Assembly: GCA_963377175.1 (NCBI GenBank)
Contig: CAUJNA010000491.1
Span: 553,072 to 617,071, forward strand
Reading direction: 5' to 3'
Source of the DNA: Effrenium voratum
Lineage: Eukaryota > Sar > Dinophyceae > Suessiales > Symbiodiniaceae
Length of the DNA stretch: 64,000 nucleotides
Shown: positions 47,201 to 58,500 of the stretch, piece after piece
Position numbering within the stretch: position 1 is the first letter of the stretch
Layout of the letters: every line of letters begins with the position of its first letter
Notes under the pieces: model-generated
Told to the model about the DNA's origin: nothing
Databases searched by the model: none
The model's input: only the letters and a program-made list of their open reading frames with translations
Position numbers and translations under genes: made by a program

Positions 47201-50200
47201 GGGTTACCTTCCTGAAGGAAGGGAATCTGGTTTTGGGGCGTTCCTTCTGAGAGGTTTAGATGGAGGGGCTTTGGCATCAGAGGTAGGCTTGCCGGCCAAT
47301 CTCAAGTTGTAGCTTCTTGCACCCTAAGCTAAAGGTGGGCAAGACAATGTGGACAGCATCAAAGTCTAAACTGCACGAAGAAATCACCAAGCAAATCTTC
47401 ATGCTAGTGGAATCCCAACCGCTTCTTATGGCACAACCTGCACATTCAAAGGGATAGGGCCATTTACTCGTTCAAACGGTACTTTGCATGCAACCGAAGG
47501 TGAGACTAGATTGTTTTGGGTATCCAACATAGATAATTTAATGAAATGAATGCGTAAATACCTCAAGCAAAAAAAAACAAACAAACAAAACGGGGGAAAA
47601 AACAACAACAAAGAAACACGCACATCAAATAGATATGCAATGCGGAAACAAACGAGAAAAGACGATTCAAGTTCCACATCAAACAATGCTAAACAACTGA
47701 ACAAACCCATGTGCCAATAGATAAGTTGGAGCAAGCATTTATAAAAGTGACAGGGTCAGCACTTGTTGTGTGTCATGGCCATGGCTCCCATTGCCAAAAA
47801 AACACAAAACTCGTAGATGCCATCTTTAAAGTGGCTGATGGCCATGCCTGCCCCGAGGCGAAAGTGCTCTCAGTATGGCACTCATAGCACGGATCAGCCC
47901 AGGGCCATGAGAAAGCAGGGCATCCCCTTTGATCTTAAAGGCCTTCCCCCAAAAGACTGGGAGTTGCATGGGGGACTGAGAAACGACCCATCCGTTGTTG
48001 GTTTCCCTTTGCCAAAAGACTCAAAATAGGAAAGCGCGCGAATCCTTCTTTCTCTCGCCGTTGCCTGGCATAGGGCCAGGGCCGCGCGGCCTCAGACTTG
48101 AGCGGATGGACGTTTCAAAGAGCTTGTTTCTGGCCCTCCGAGCCAGTGCTACGGGTAGCACCAGGCAACCGACCAATTGTCCACCCCCAGGCCCGTGCCG
48201 AAGTTGACGCACGCAGCCATCGCTTTGAGATGCTTAAAGGGACACCACCCCGAAAGCTATTCTAAGAACGCCTGAAAATGCAACCACATGGGAAGAATGA
48301 CTTGACACCACCGGTTTTTGTTACAACCCTGGAGATACGACACCTTCGCCCGTCCCAGCGGCATTCGGCCCCTCTCCGTGTTGGGCGCGGAGGTGGCCGG
48401 AGATCCCGGTGGCATGGGGGCCTGGCATCGAAGTGCTTGAGGTTGGTTTGGGCCCGCACAAACCAGTCCACGTGTGCGAAGCTCATGACGCTGTCGTGCT
48501 TTGAACAGAAGAACTTCCGGCTCTTGGTCAGAACCTTGGACTTCTGGGCGAATTAACCATCAGTTCTGTCTTGTTCATGCAAGAGTGGTTGCAATCAAAG
48601 GCGCTCCAAAACGGGTTCCCTCTCTGGATGGGTTCTTGAACAAATCCGAGAACCCAGTTTCACCATGGGTGGCCCGGCAAGCCCGGAAATCGCTGCCTTT
48701 TGTTCCGGGCTTCGGAAAGCAAACAGACACAGACACAGACACAGACACAGACACAGAGCAAGCCACCTCCTCCCACCGAGTCCCAAAAAACCGCCTGGAA
48801 ACCCCCAAGAAAGCAGAAGAGCGCCGGGCGAAAAACCAACGGCGGGTCGACCGCCCTGTCTTTCGGCGTTCGGCGCCTCGTCGCCCGACGCGGAGCCGGC
48901 CATCGGCCTAGGATCGCTGCCTTCAAACCCAATGCGACGGGAAGAAAACGCAATATGACCGTCGCCCGTCGCATCGGACCCTTTGCAAGCTTTGCCCTGA
49001 GCACTGAGTGTGGGCCGGAACCTAGGCACGTGATTTCTAGGAGCAAAAGATGAGGTAAAAAGTACAAGTGGAAAAAATGTTCATGTCATCACGAGCCGGG
49101 CCCTTGTTTGGCCCGTGCTACCGTCCCATGTTTGCGCTTTGTGGACATAGTCCACAGCGGAACCGTGTCAGGCTGAGTTGGGGCAAAATGAAACCTAGCT
49201 TTTTGGCTCATAGCCCCCATGTTGCAATATGGAACCCGCAACGCAAGGCCCCTTTCAGAGGACAATGGCCCAGAACCAGGACTTCTCCCCCAAAGCAAAA
49301 CTAAATCAAACATAATCCAACTGAATAAAGGTGGCAGATATGGCCTGATTTGATGCTTTCGTGCCTGGGGCCAGAATGATTTTTAGTCTTGGAACCCCAA
49401 CAAGTATTTTGTCTAGTGCTGCCCGGGACCAATCCACATTCCCTTTGAAGGTGTTCGCACATCTGCCCATGTTTGGAGGCAAAATCGATCGGTTGGGGGT
49501 TGAAAGAACCCCATGCTTACTCAAGAGACAAAGGGTCAAGGCGCTGAGTGCTCATGCATCTGCGACCAAGCTACACCTTTTGACTGCTGAGCACCTTCAA
49601 CGCTCCATTCTTGCGCGTCACAGATCTGGAAGGCCACAGGTTAACGGCCTTCTCTTTCTCGAAGAGGCGTGCCACGCGGCGGTCAGTCAAAGGCACAGCC
49701 ATTTCCGCAAACGGCCCTGGGTGCTTGCTGGATAGCCAAGCGCACTTGCCCAACTCTCGCACGCCGCCTAGGTGCCCACACCTACGTGGAGGGCGACGGA
49801 TCGCAGCTCTGGAGAGCGGCGGAACCGAGTGAGGGACGAAACTCCGAGCAGCCGGCGCAGCCACACGGCCGACAATCTGCTTGAAGAACTGTCAGATTGC
49901 AAGTGGCGCTCGTATCAAAGCTGGCGGATTCTAGTGGCAGCTGTTGCTTTTGAGGGAGGGTCTCTCTCCATTTTTGCTTTGGGCGGTGGATGTCATGTTC
50001 ATCGATTTGAGGGTCCCTTCAATGAACTTGGCCCTTCTGTTTGACAGCTGGCACCCTTTCTTTTCTATGGATTGGTTCACGTGAAAAACCACTGATCTGC
50101 AGCTGGCAAACTTCATTGAAGCAACGCCGTCATCTCAGCCCAAACAAGAAGCCCTGGCCCCATGTCCCGCAAGGCTTTGTGCCGCGGATTTCCCGTTTGG

Positions 50201-51668
50201 CCATGGCAATGTCGGTTTCCTTTGCATGTGAATAAGGGGGTTGTATGGCTTTGGCGACAAGGCCCGCAAATGGTTGCAGGCTGTGAAAGGTGCTGACTTA
50301 CCCGATCGTCCCATCGAGTCAGCAAGTGCATGAAAGATTCAGAAATTACCGTGGATGGAGAACGTGTAGGAGTTTCCAATTTTCTGCTCTTCCCCAGAAG
50401 AGGGGAAATGGAACCATACATGAAATTCCCGGGTTCGCCTGCGAAGTGTCATGAGGCAGCCATGGCATTTGGTGAAGCCGGGTGCCCCTGCGAAGGTGCC
50501 GCGCTGCCCTGCGGGGTCTGCTGTGAGTGCCACAAGTTCTGCAGGGAATGCTCCGCACGGGACCCGGCAGGGCTGACCTAGCTGGATCAAGCCATCCGAG
50601 GCCCAAAAGGGGTTGGGGCCACTTGGGCCCGGGGGCTTTCGCATTGGTTTCTTACAATGGCTTTTAGGGGACCAGCCCTAGTAAAAAACCAGCTCGAGGA
50701 AAAAAACAACACCGATCCGAATCCAGCTTTTAGGGTTTGGGGCAAAACATCGCCAAGTCATGACAAAACCGCTTTCCAACACAAGCTGAAGGTGTAGAAA
50801 GGCTGGTCTCCTTGTAGGGGACCTCCATGTCGGAGAAAAAAAAGCCAACTGTTTCCCGGTGTGTTTGCGCAATTTTAGTGCAAATACTCCCTTTCCATGG
50901 GCTTGCTGTTAGTACATCCCCATGACAGCGTCAGGCGGTAAGGGAACCAAGTGGTATTAGCAAGGGGTATACACGTCCACGGAAAGCGTTTTGTCCCTAT
51001 GACAACTTGCGTTCAAAGGGGCATTCGCAGTGAGCACTGGTCGGCTTATTGGGCGCAAACTGGGTGGTTTCCTGTAAATATGCATGTGTAAAAGATGATG
51101 GATGCAACACTGTAATGGTGAGCGTGAGCTACACTCTACCAATTCTAAAACAACTCCAAAACCTAAATAAAATCCCCAAGTGAAGAACCTTCATCAATGG
51201 TGAGCTTGATTTTTTCCTGAGGCATTTACACGTTGCCAGGAGCAGCCATTGCGAGGCAGCATGTTAGAACATTCAACAACCATGGTTGCTACATATTCGC
51301 GCGCAGCATTTCAAGCGCACCCTAGACAAACCAAGTGGAACCTTGCCAGGGGGGCCCCCAAAAAAGAAAAAAACAAAAACTGACAAACATTTGAGGTCAG
51401 AAATCCAACCATGCCGCGGAACTCCTGGGCTAGGCCCAAGACAAAATCTATGTTACCACTCAGCCGAAACCCAGGAGTGAAGTGGCCTTCCAAAACAATA
51501 GAAAGCAACCTTACGGTCGAAGGATGACCCCTCTCAGCCCTGAGCAAACGTGAGAACCCCTTCAAGGGACTGGGGCATATGACCCAGTTCTGGACGCCCA
51601 GGTTCCCGACGGCGGAGCCGGCCAGGGAGTCCGCGTCCGTGTCCACCGCCAGAAGCCCGGGGCCCGGC
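44180..51668 (-). CDS. Unidentified multi-exon gene (span, provisional)
   Basis: Several coding-like - strand segments (51.6, 49.8, 49.7, 48.4, 48.2, 46.7 and 44.2 kb) lie between the bestrophin stop and the kinase, in the same orientation and with the same splice style. They include an Arg-rich helix (WLRRLLGVSSLTRFRRSPEL), hydrophobic segments and two exons ending in a G-x-x-LGV-D/Q-NW motif. Together they suggest a membrane protein or repeat protein. I do not recognise the family, and whether it is one gene or two is not settled. Confidence 0.4.
44374..44412. repeat. Relic of the TTTAGTGGGG / CCCCACTAAG repeat family
   Basis: AGTGGGGATTCCCCACT hairpin with TTAATTTTAGC to the left and CACTAAGCC to the right; related to 51810-51858. 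Confidence 0.45.
46620..46735 (-). CDS. Possible exon of unidentified - strand gene
   Basis: The - strand reads CGFEPGDSVSFSCLIYQWAA then IHDIAHILLMIAQ, with a GC donor (GCGCAG|GCCAAG). Amphipathic to hydrophobic. No family recognised. Confidence 0.45.
48165..48225 (-). CDS. Possible exon with GLGVDNW motif
   Basis: The - strand reads AMAACVNFGTGLGVDNW and then meets GGTCGG, a possible GT donor. The ending closely parallels the exon at 51584-51668 (AVGNLGVQNW), suggesting a duplicated module. Confidence 0.45.
48395..48490 (-). CDS. Possible exon of unidentified gene
   Basis: The - strand reads SFAHVDWFVRAQTNLKHFDA then RPP in a GC-rich block. Coding-like, no family assigned, splice sites not fixed. 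Confidence 0.45.
48720..48760. repeat. (GACACA)n microsatellite
   Basis: Six to seven CAGACA/GACACA units. Confidence 0.9.
49653..49724 (-). CDS. Possible exon of unidentified gene
   Basis: The - strand reads PFAEMAVPLTDRRVARLFEK then EK. Acceptor CCCAG|GGCCG, donor GAGAAG|GCCGTT (GC), the same splice style as the bestrophin gene. Confidence 0.5.
49780..49882 (-). CDS. Possible exon with Arg-rich helix
   Basis: The - strand reads LSAVWLRRLLGVSSLTRFRR then SPELRSVALH, followed by GTAGGT. The spacing of Arg in a hydrophobic helix resembles voltage-sensor S4/S4-S5 segments, but this is only a resemblance. The other - strand frame is also open. Confidence 0.45.
50464..50585. other. GC-rich coding-like patch, strand ambiguous
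   Basis: The + strand reads a Cys-rich segment (CGVCCECHKFCRECSARDPA). The - strand reads GAFPAELVALTADPAGQRGT after an AG|GTC acceptor. The - reading agrees with the neighbourhood; the + reading resembles a zinc-binding motif. Not resolved. Confidence 0.35.
51584..51668 (-). CDS. Possible exon with NLGVQNW motif
   Basis: The - strand reads GLLAVDTDADSLAGSAVGNL then GVQNW. Acceptor CACCAAG|GCCG, donor AACTGG|GTCATA. The most 5' recognised exon of the unidentified gene; it lies about 0.7 kb downstream of the bestrophin stop. Confidence 0.5.
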
Positions 51669-51809
51669 CTTGGTGCCCACCAAGCGGAGCACCCGGTGAA
51701 ACACCGAAAGCAAAATGGCGAAAGAAGCTCTGGGATGGCTACTTCCAAGGGAACCATGGCCTGACAGTGGCCTGACAAGAGTCACAATCGAGCTGTCCTC
51801 AGATCCCTT

Positions 51810-51858
51810 GCTAAAAGTTTAATTTTTAGTGGGTTAAATGGAACCCCCCACTAAGCCC
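51810..51858. repeat. TTTAGTGGG / CCCCCCACTAAG repeat relic
   Basis: TTTTTAGTGGGTT and AACCCCCCACTAAGCC form an imperfect hairpin; related to the repeats at 26,322, 44,374 and 56,457. Confidence 0.45.
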
Positions 51859-52391
51859 TAAAGAGCTAAAAACCTTTCTGGGGACGGCAAGAGAAGTTGG
51901 CCCTGGCTGGCAAAAACATGATCCCAAGCCCACCCGTCAGAAACATGGTTTGCTTGGAGGCCACATGGCAAGCCGAGAAGTCACATGCGGTCGATGGGAT
52001 TTTACGCCCCGGGCGCACCGGGTCTCGGCATCGGGCTGCTTGGCAGGATGCCGATTCGTCGAGTCAAAAGATGCTCGCTCTCAGTACCCAGTTACCCCTT
52101 GAAAGATAACCAAGGGAAACACATTTTGGCTCAAAGAAACATGGCTTGTTTACCTACAGTGGAAACTCAGAGTCACCGGGATGGGGAACATGGGAACCCC
52201 ACCAACCAGTTCCTAGATCCGTTGCTGGTTGGAAGGGGCTCACTTGACCACGTCCCAAGTGCTCACTTGCCCACAGCTCTTTTCTTGACCAGTTTTTCTT
52301 GGGCTGAACTAAACCATTGCGGATCAAAACGGTACACCGAAAAGGCCGAGCTGTCCGATGTGGCCAAGTGAGAAGACCGAGCCAGGTGAGA

Positions 52392-52515
52392 CTAGAGTTG
52401 GAGCTTCGTTGTTGGCACCTCCACATCCGGCTCCTTGGGGTCGTCTGTCAGGTCCAAAGCGACTTCCAGCGCTGCGGACGCGTCCGGCGCTGCGTCCGGG
52501 TCCGGTAGGCCCAAG
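52392..52515 (-). CDS. Bestrophin terminal exon: acidic tail
   Basis: Acceptor CCCAG|CTTGG. Reads LGLPDPDAAPDASAALEVAL then DLTDDPKEPDVEVPTTKLQL and stop TAG (52392-52394). The composition (Asp/Pro/Ala) fits the disordered C-terminal tails of bestrophins. The other open frame here is Gly/Arg-rich and less likely. Confidence 0.7.
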
Positions 52516-55500
52516 CTGGGATGATGCAAAACCGCCTGGCAACTCAGCGATGCGGGCTGATTGGATGACCTTTAAGAAGGCATTCGCTGGACACCATTTA
52601 GGGGGGGGAATGATGTCCACCACCCACTTTTAAGGGGGATTCAACTTGTCCAACAGGGACAACAGGGATCCGTACATTATACACCTGAACATTGCCTCGT
52701 AAATGGTGGTTTCCCTTTATTTTGGCGGAAAAAGCCATCCGTTGGCCGTGGTCATGGCTCCTTCAGGAATCCTTGGTTTGCACCGAAACACCCGATCCAA
52801 CGGCTTGGAAGCTGAGTTTCAAATGTCCGAGGCCAACAGCTCACCAGTTCACACGGCCAGCATTCCCAAGACTTGCAACAAACAAGTTGGTATTTGCATG
52901 CAATCCTGCCCATCCTAGAAATTCATCAAGGAGGAGCTCCCTTGCGCGTTTTTTTGTTTTGTTTTTTTGGTTGGGGCTAGCAAACATTGTGAGTGGGCTT
53001 GAAGCTAGAAACTGTCCCGGTACCCTTTTTACCATTTAATATCGAGCGGCTTTTTGGTAGTAAACATTCCGAGCCTGCCATTACTTCCCTTGCCAATCAT
53101 GGTTTGGAGCTGGTAGGAACTCCCGCATCCCAGGATTTGAGCATCTGACCGGTTTGCACCCGCCCAAAGGACCTAAAAACACTTTCGGAAAATCATAGGC
53201 CAGCGCCGAATACAAACCGGGTCCATCCGAGCCTTTTCAGATGGGACTGGCATGGCAAGGCTCGAAAACTGACCCAGACATCAAGAACCGCTGACCAGTT
53301 TAAAGCGGGCAACCTGATCCAGCAAGGGCCAAGGGAGTCAGCAACTCACACTCTTCGGGGGGACCCAAACACGCCTTCCCCAGGCCAAAACTGGGTTTGT
53401 GTGCTTCGGGCTTGGCAGTTGCAGTCTACTGGTGCAGACAACTTACCCCACTACTACACCGGCAGAAAAACCTCACAAGCTGAAATTGCCCTACTTGCTG
53501 TACTGTAGCAACCAACCCCGGTCCCAGTTTCAGAAGACGCAACCCCGCGAAAGGTTCCAAGATCGATCCGCGGTCTCAGTCTCCGCCCAAGCCCTCCCGC
53601 CTGCTGCTTAGGGCTGCTCAAGCTCATCAGGGTGTCGACAAATCGGACATGGAAGTCGTTCACAGAGATATCATTCACCTCGCAGCTACTGAAAACTTGC
53701 CATGGGGAGCCTCGCATGTTTTGAGGGGGTGGTGTCTTAGAGGGGCTGTAGGTGGCACAAGGAACCTGAACCGAATCTGGCAAAGAAGTTGCTCCTTCGG
53801 GCTCAGACTGTCAGACCCTGCGAGGTTCCTGTTGCTTCACCGGAGTTTTGGTAGGTTGCTTCATGGATGTGATTTGTTCCGCGTGCTGAATCCCGCAAAA
53901 CACAGTCCTTCGGAACAAATTTCCAAGATCTCCCACCGCTCCACCCACATCGCATTCAGTTTGCGGAACAGGTGATATTTGTGCAATCCATAAAAAGGCG
54001 CAGAGCTTCAACCCTGTTGGCCCACAACTGGTTGGCACACCAGTGGAAAAGTATGCGTTGAGATCCTGGCCCCTATTTCGTCCAAGGTATTTTTTTGGAG
54101 GAGACCTGGCCGAGTTGCATCCTGGCCAAAGGGATTCTCCAGCTCTTTGGCCACTTCGTTCAAACACCAGAGGCTCTCGAAGAGGAAGAAGCACACGATG
54201 GGGCTCACGATCGGGGACTGCGTAAAGATCACCACGTACCTTCAAAGCTTGGACATGGTGGGTGTGTGTGTGTGTGTGTCATCCTTTGGCTGTTGCTTCG
54301 GTTTTTGTGTTGTTTTCCTGCTTGGACCTTGATAGGGTCTTGCCACGTCGTTCTCTCGAATGTTGTTTGCGGTCTTGGATGTTAGTTGTCTTCGGATGCT
54401 GTCCACTCTGGTGTGGTTTTGTCGTTTGGATGGTATGAGGGTCTTGGTGTGTAGTTGACTGCGGATGTTGTTCATGCCCTTGTGTTGTGTTCTTGCAATG
54501 TTGCTTGAGTCTTCGAGCGTCTCGGCGGCTGGGGACAAAGCACACGCAATTTGGCCATACCCTTTCAACCATGACATATGTGCGAGCTATGGCCAGTTCC
54601 CTTCGCGAACAGAAAGGGACGCCGCTCATGCAAGATCTCCATACTTGACCGTAAGCAACAGGTCCATGCTTGTACACGCCTTGCCCCGCATGTCTTTGGA
54701 AAGGAGCACGCGGGCACGCACACACACAGACAGACACACACATACCCACCCACACATGCCCACACCCACACCCACACCCACACCCACACCCACACACACA
54801 CACACCCACACACACTCCAGCCCACACATCCTACGGCCCTTTGCATTTCTCTACCCAAAGGACCTGGAAATATTGGGGGTAGCCTTGACCAAACATGGTT
54901 GCCAAACAATTAAGCAAAGGTCAAACAAGTCGCGTGCAGCTTGCGATGCTAAAACTTGCCCCACAAAACAACGGGCGACACGGAAATTCATACTTTCAGA
55001 TTCCGTCATGTTTAGTTTACCTCCAAAAGCAGAAAGCAAACCCATTTTTGGGAGGACACCCCAGAGAAAAAAATACAACTCGGTCGATTCGATTTTCGCA
55101 GAGCTTTGCTTGGCAGGTTGCACCGGCATGAGGCAGGAGAAAGCGGCCAACAAGATCCCCAAGAGCTGCGCAAAGGGAAGGGGGAAGGGCACATCGGCCA
55201 CCTGGATACCGAACACTCCGGCCAGCAGTTGCTTGGTGGGTCCCCCTCCCCTCCGGTTTTTGGGGCTCCCTCCCTCTTCTTGGGTGGAAATAGACAACTC
55301 TAAGGAAAGAACCGTTCCACGTTCAAACTCAGCATGACAAAGGAGACTTGCCTTACTTGAAGCCAAAGAACTCAGGAATAGAAGCCTAGTCTGCGGTACT
55401 GTGATGAAACATGGTCACAGGACAAAGTTCAAACATGTCAGTCAAATGGGCCATACTTTGTTGGACACGTGTTTTTTTTGGGCTCACCCGTTTTTTGGCT

Positions 55501-58500
55501 CAGGAATTCACACAACAAACAGTCGGCCATATCTTGAGGGACCATGCATGATGTTCCTTTGGTCTGCCCTTGTTTTCTTGTCCACCTCTCGAGGGAACAA
55601 TTTTCTTCTTCAGGCTTCACTTGCGACGTCTGCCATACTGTGAGGGAACCGCTAGTTTGGTGGTTCTTGCCAACTTGTTCGAAGTCGGCTCCCATTCCCA
55701 GACCCCCAGCGGCACATGGGGAAACATGACAGAGCAAACCTTTTTCGGCGGCCCTCCAGGAAACTGGGCTGTTCAAAATGGAGGGTGGGCCAATCCTAAT
55801 CCATAATCCCTATAGGAAAGTCACAAAGAGGACCGGTTCCTTGCGTAGCCCCAGGTAAGGATCTTGCGGATGAGCTTTGAACAGAGAAAAAGGCGCCGAC
55901 AGGTCTCTCGGTCTCTCGGTCTCTCGGTCTCTCGGTCTCTCGGTCTCTCGGTCTCTCGGTCTCTCGGCGTCTCGCTCGGCGCCTTCACGCAGTTGTTGAA
56001 GCCCAGCATGCCGTTGGACAGCTCCTGGTACCTGGGAGCTCCGACCGCTTCAAAGAGGACAACCAAACACGGAAAACCCAACACGGAAGCCGGCTCGCTG
56101 TTTTCCAGTAAGTGCCGGAAATTGAAGGAAACGCAAAAACCCAAACGCCAACCACGGCTGACCAACCAATCCGCCAAAAACTGGGCAAAAAACCGAGAGA
56201 CCACCCAACAAAAACCGAAAGGATAAAAAAAAACAAACGAAAAACAAGAAACTGAAAACCACCTGAAAGAAACCACCTGAAACCACCTGACACCAAAGGG
56301 GTCGATTGGTCAGGTCGATTCGGCCGTGGCACATCCGGCTCTGGATCGGGGGTGCGATGCTCAGGTCCTTCATGGCGTCCGCCAGGTCCCAAATGATCCA
56401 GTACATCACCGTGGACACCGCATCCTGTAGCCAGGGGTGTCTGAACATGTATATATCTTGGTTGCTGTTGACCCCCCTGCAAAAAGTTTAACTTTTGGGG
56501 GTTTAGTGGAAAACCCCATTGTTTTCCAAAAAGAATATATTAACAATGTGTGTGTGTATATATATATATATATATAGAATCTCTGTAGTATATGCATTTT
56601 TTGGTGGTATCCCAAGATTGAGGTTGGGCTAAGGGAGACCCAAACGACATCAATAATTTTGCGGCTTTGAATCATTTTGAATCCCTATTTGGACACATTG
56701 AATTGCTTCCAGAAGGGCACTCAGGAATAGCAGAGCTTTCTCAAACTCACTTCCTGAGGGGGGAGAGTGCTGGTCAGAAGCAAGATGAAGCAGGTTCCGA
56801 CAAGCTTCAAACAAAGACACTGAAGTGAGAAGTTGGGGACCCGCAAACTTGTTCCCTTTGGCTCCCCTTGAGCACTTTCCAAAAAAAAAGTGATAAGGGA
56901 AGGTACTTGCCGAAAAAGCAAGGTTCCAACATTCGCTGTCAACTTTAGGCAGTACCAAGCTGGGATTGAGGAATTTGCATGAAAAAAAACAAAAACATCA
57001 TGGGTTGATTCGTTTATTTAATGCCCTTGCACTTTGTTTTGCAAATATCAGTGACCCTGCCACCCAAAGACACTCCTTTCAAGGTCTGGTCAATAAGCCC
57101 TAAGGCATAAGGCCGAGTGAGGCCATTAAATTTGGGTGGGGTCTCTGGCCTGCCTGCCAACATCGTCGCTTGGGTTTGTCCTGCCCCAAAAAATGGGGCA
57201 GCCACAAGAAATACCAGCAAAGCAGGCGCAAAGGACCCACAGGCTAACCAAGCTGTGCAAAGCTCCTTTTTGACTCCCTAGTTTTCGAGTCTTGTCCGAG
57301 TAGTTTGGATGAACTTGGGGTGGTGTCCTTTTAACCCCCCATTTTGATGGAGATCACTCAACAGCCCCAAATGAGCCAGAACGAAATAAGAAAGACATCT
57401 TCTCGGGCGAGAAAAACATGGGTTGGAACCCCTCCTGGTTTGTGAGGTCGGGATTCAATTTGCCGGTAAACCGGATTTTGCTCACAATGCCTGCAGCTTT
57501 ATTCGAAGCCCAGAAAACCATCTTGTTGAGAGGAAACTCCTCCGGGATTGGACCTCCTTGCTGAGTTCCCTTCTGGAATCGGACAACGAGCTGGACAAAC
57601 CAAGCAAAACTAAATATAGCCAAACAAACCGAAACTTACCAAAATGACCCTAGACAAACCAAAAGGAACGTCATGTCAATTCATCAATGGGTCCCTTTCG
57701 GTTGAAACATGGTTTGCGGTTTCGCTGCTTCCTTTGTCGCTTTCCAACCGTGGCTTCGAATCGCCTGCGAGGACTCTAAGAGCCGCATCTGCCGGCTGGA
57801 GGGCAGCTGAAAGATCTTGTACCGCGTGTCCTTGCCACCCAAAACCGGCTGCTTCACCTCACTTCTTGAGTGGATGGCCAAAACAAACGTATTTTTTTTC
57901 GAGCTTTTACCCCCAAAAAGAATCAAGTCCAGGAACTCAGGAAGTGAGTCACAAGGATTCGAGACTAGCTGGTGAAGACACTGCTTTAAGGGACTTACAC
58001 CTTTGTAGAAATCTGCTTTGATGCTCACAAGGGTGCTGAGGAAAGTGCTGCTTGGTCACGGTGGTGTGCAGCAGGACCCCTAGGTTGGCGTTCCTTTGGA
58101 ATGGAAAACGTACCAGGGCTCCAAAAGTAGCATTGAAGAATACATCTGTGTGAACGCGGCAGAACAAAATAAAATGACCCAAGGCATTGGCAAAGCTAAG
58201 TGGTTTAGGGGTACGAGACACCCTAGTTGGTCCTTCTTGTCGTCTCGGTCCACTTTGTCTGCTTCAGCGAACGCGGGCTGCTGGAAGCCCTGCCGCGCGG
58301 AAGGATTCGGTCCATTCAAGAAGGCCTAAGAGTCAATCACTCGGATGGGTCTTGCAACGTTGTCTTCTGAGCAACTTACTGAGTGATTGAGCCACTACGA
58401 ATGAATCACTCAGATGGGTCTTACTGTTTTCTGAGCTAACTTACTGTCAGGTTCAAAGTGAGCACACGAAAAATCCCCACGAGACCTTCATGGGTGAAAA

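Noticed and set aside
54279..54829. Cys/Val/Gly-rich - strand and His/Thr/Pro + strand open frames
   Set aside because: Translations of the CACACC microsatellite in a bestrophin intron.
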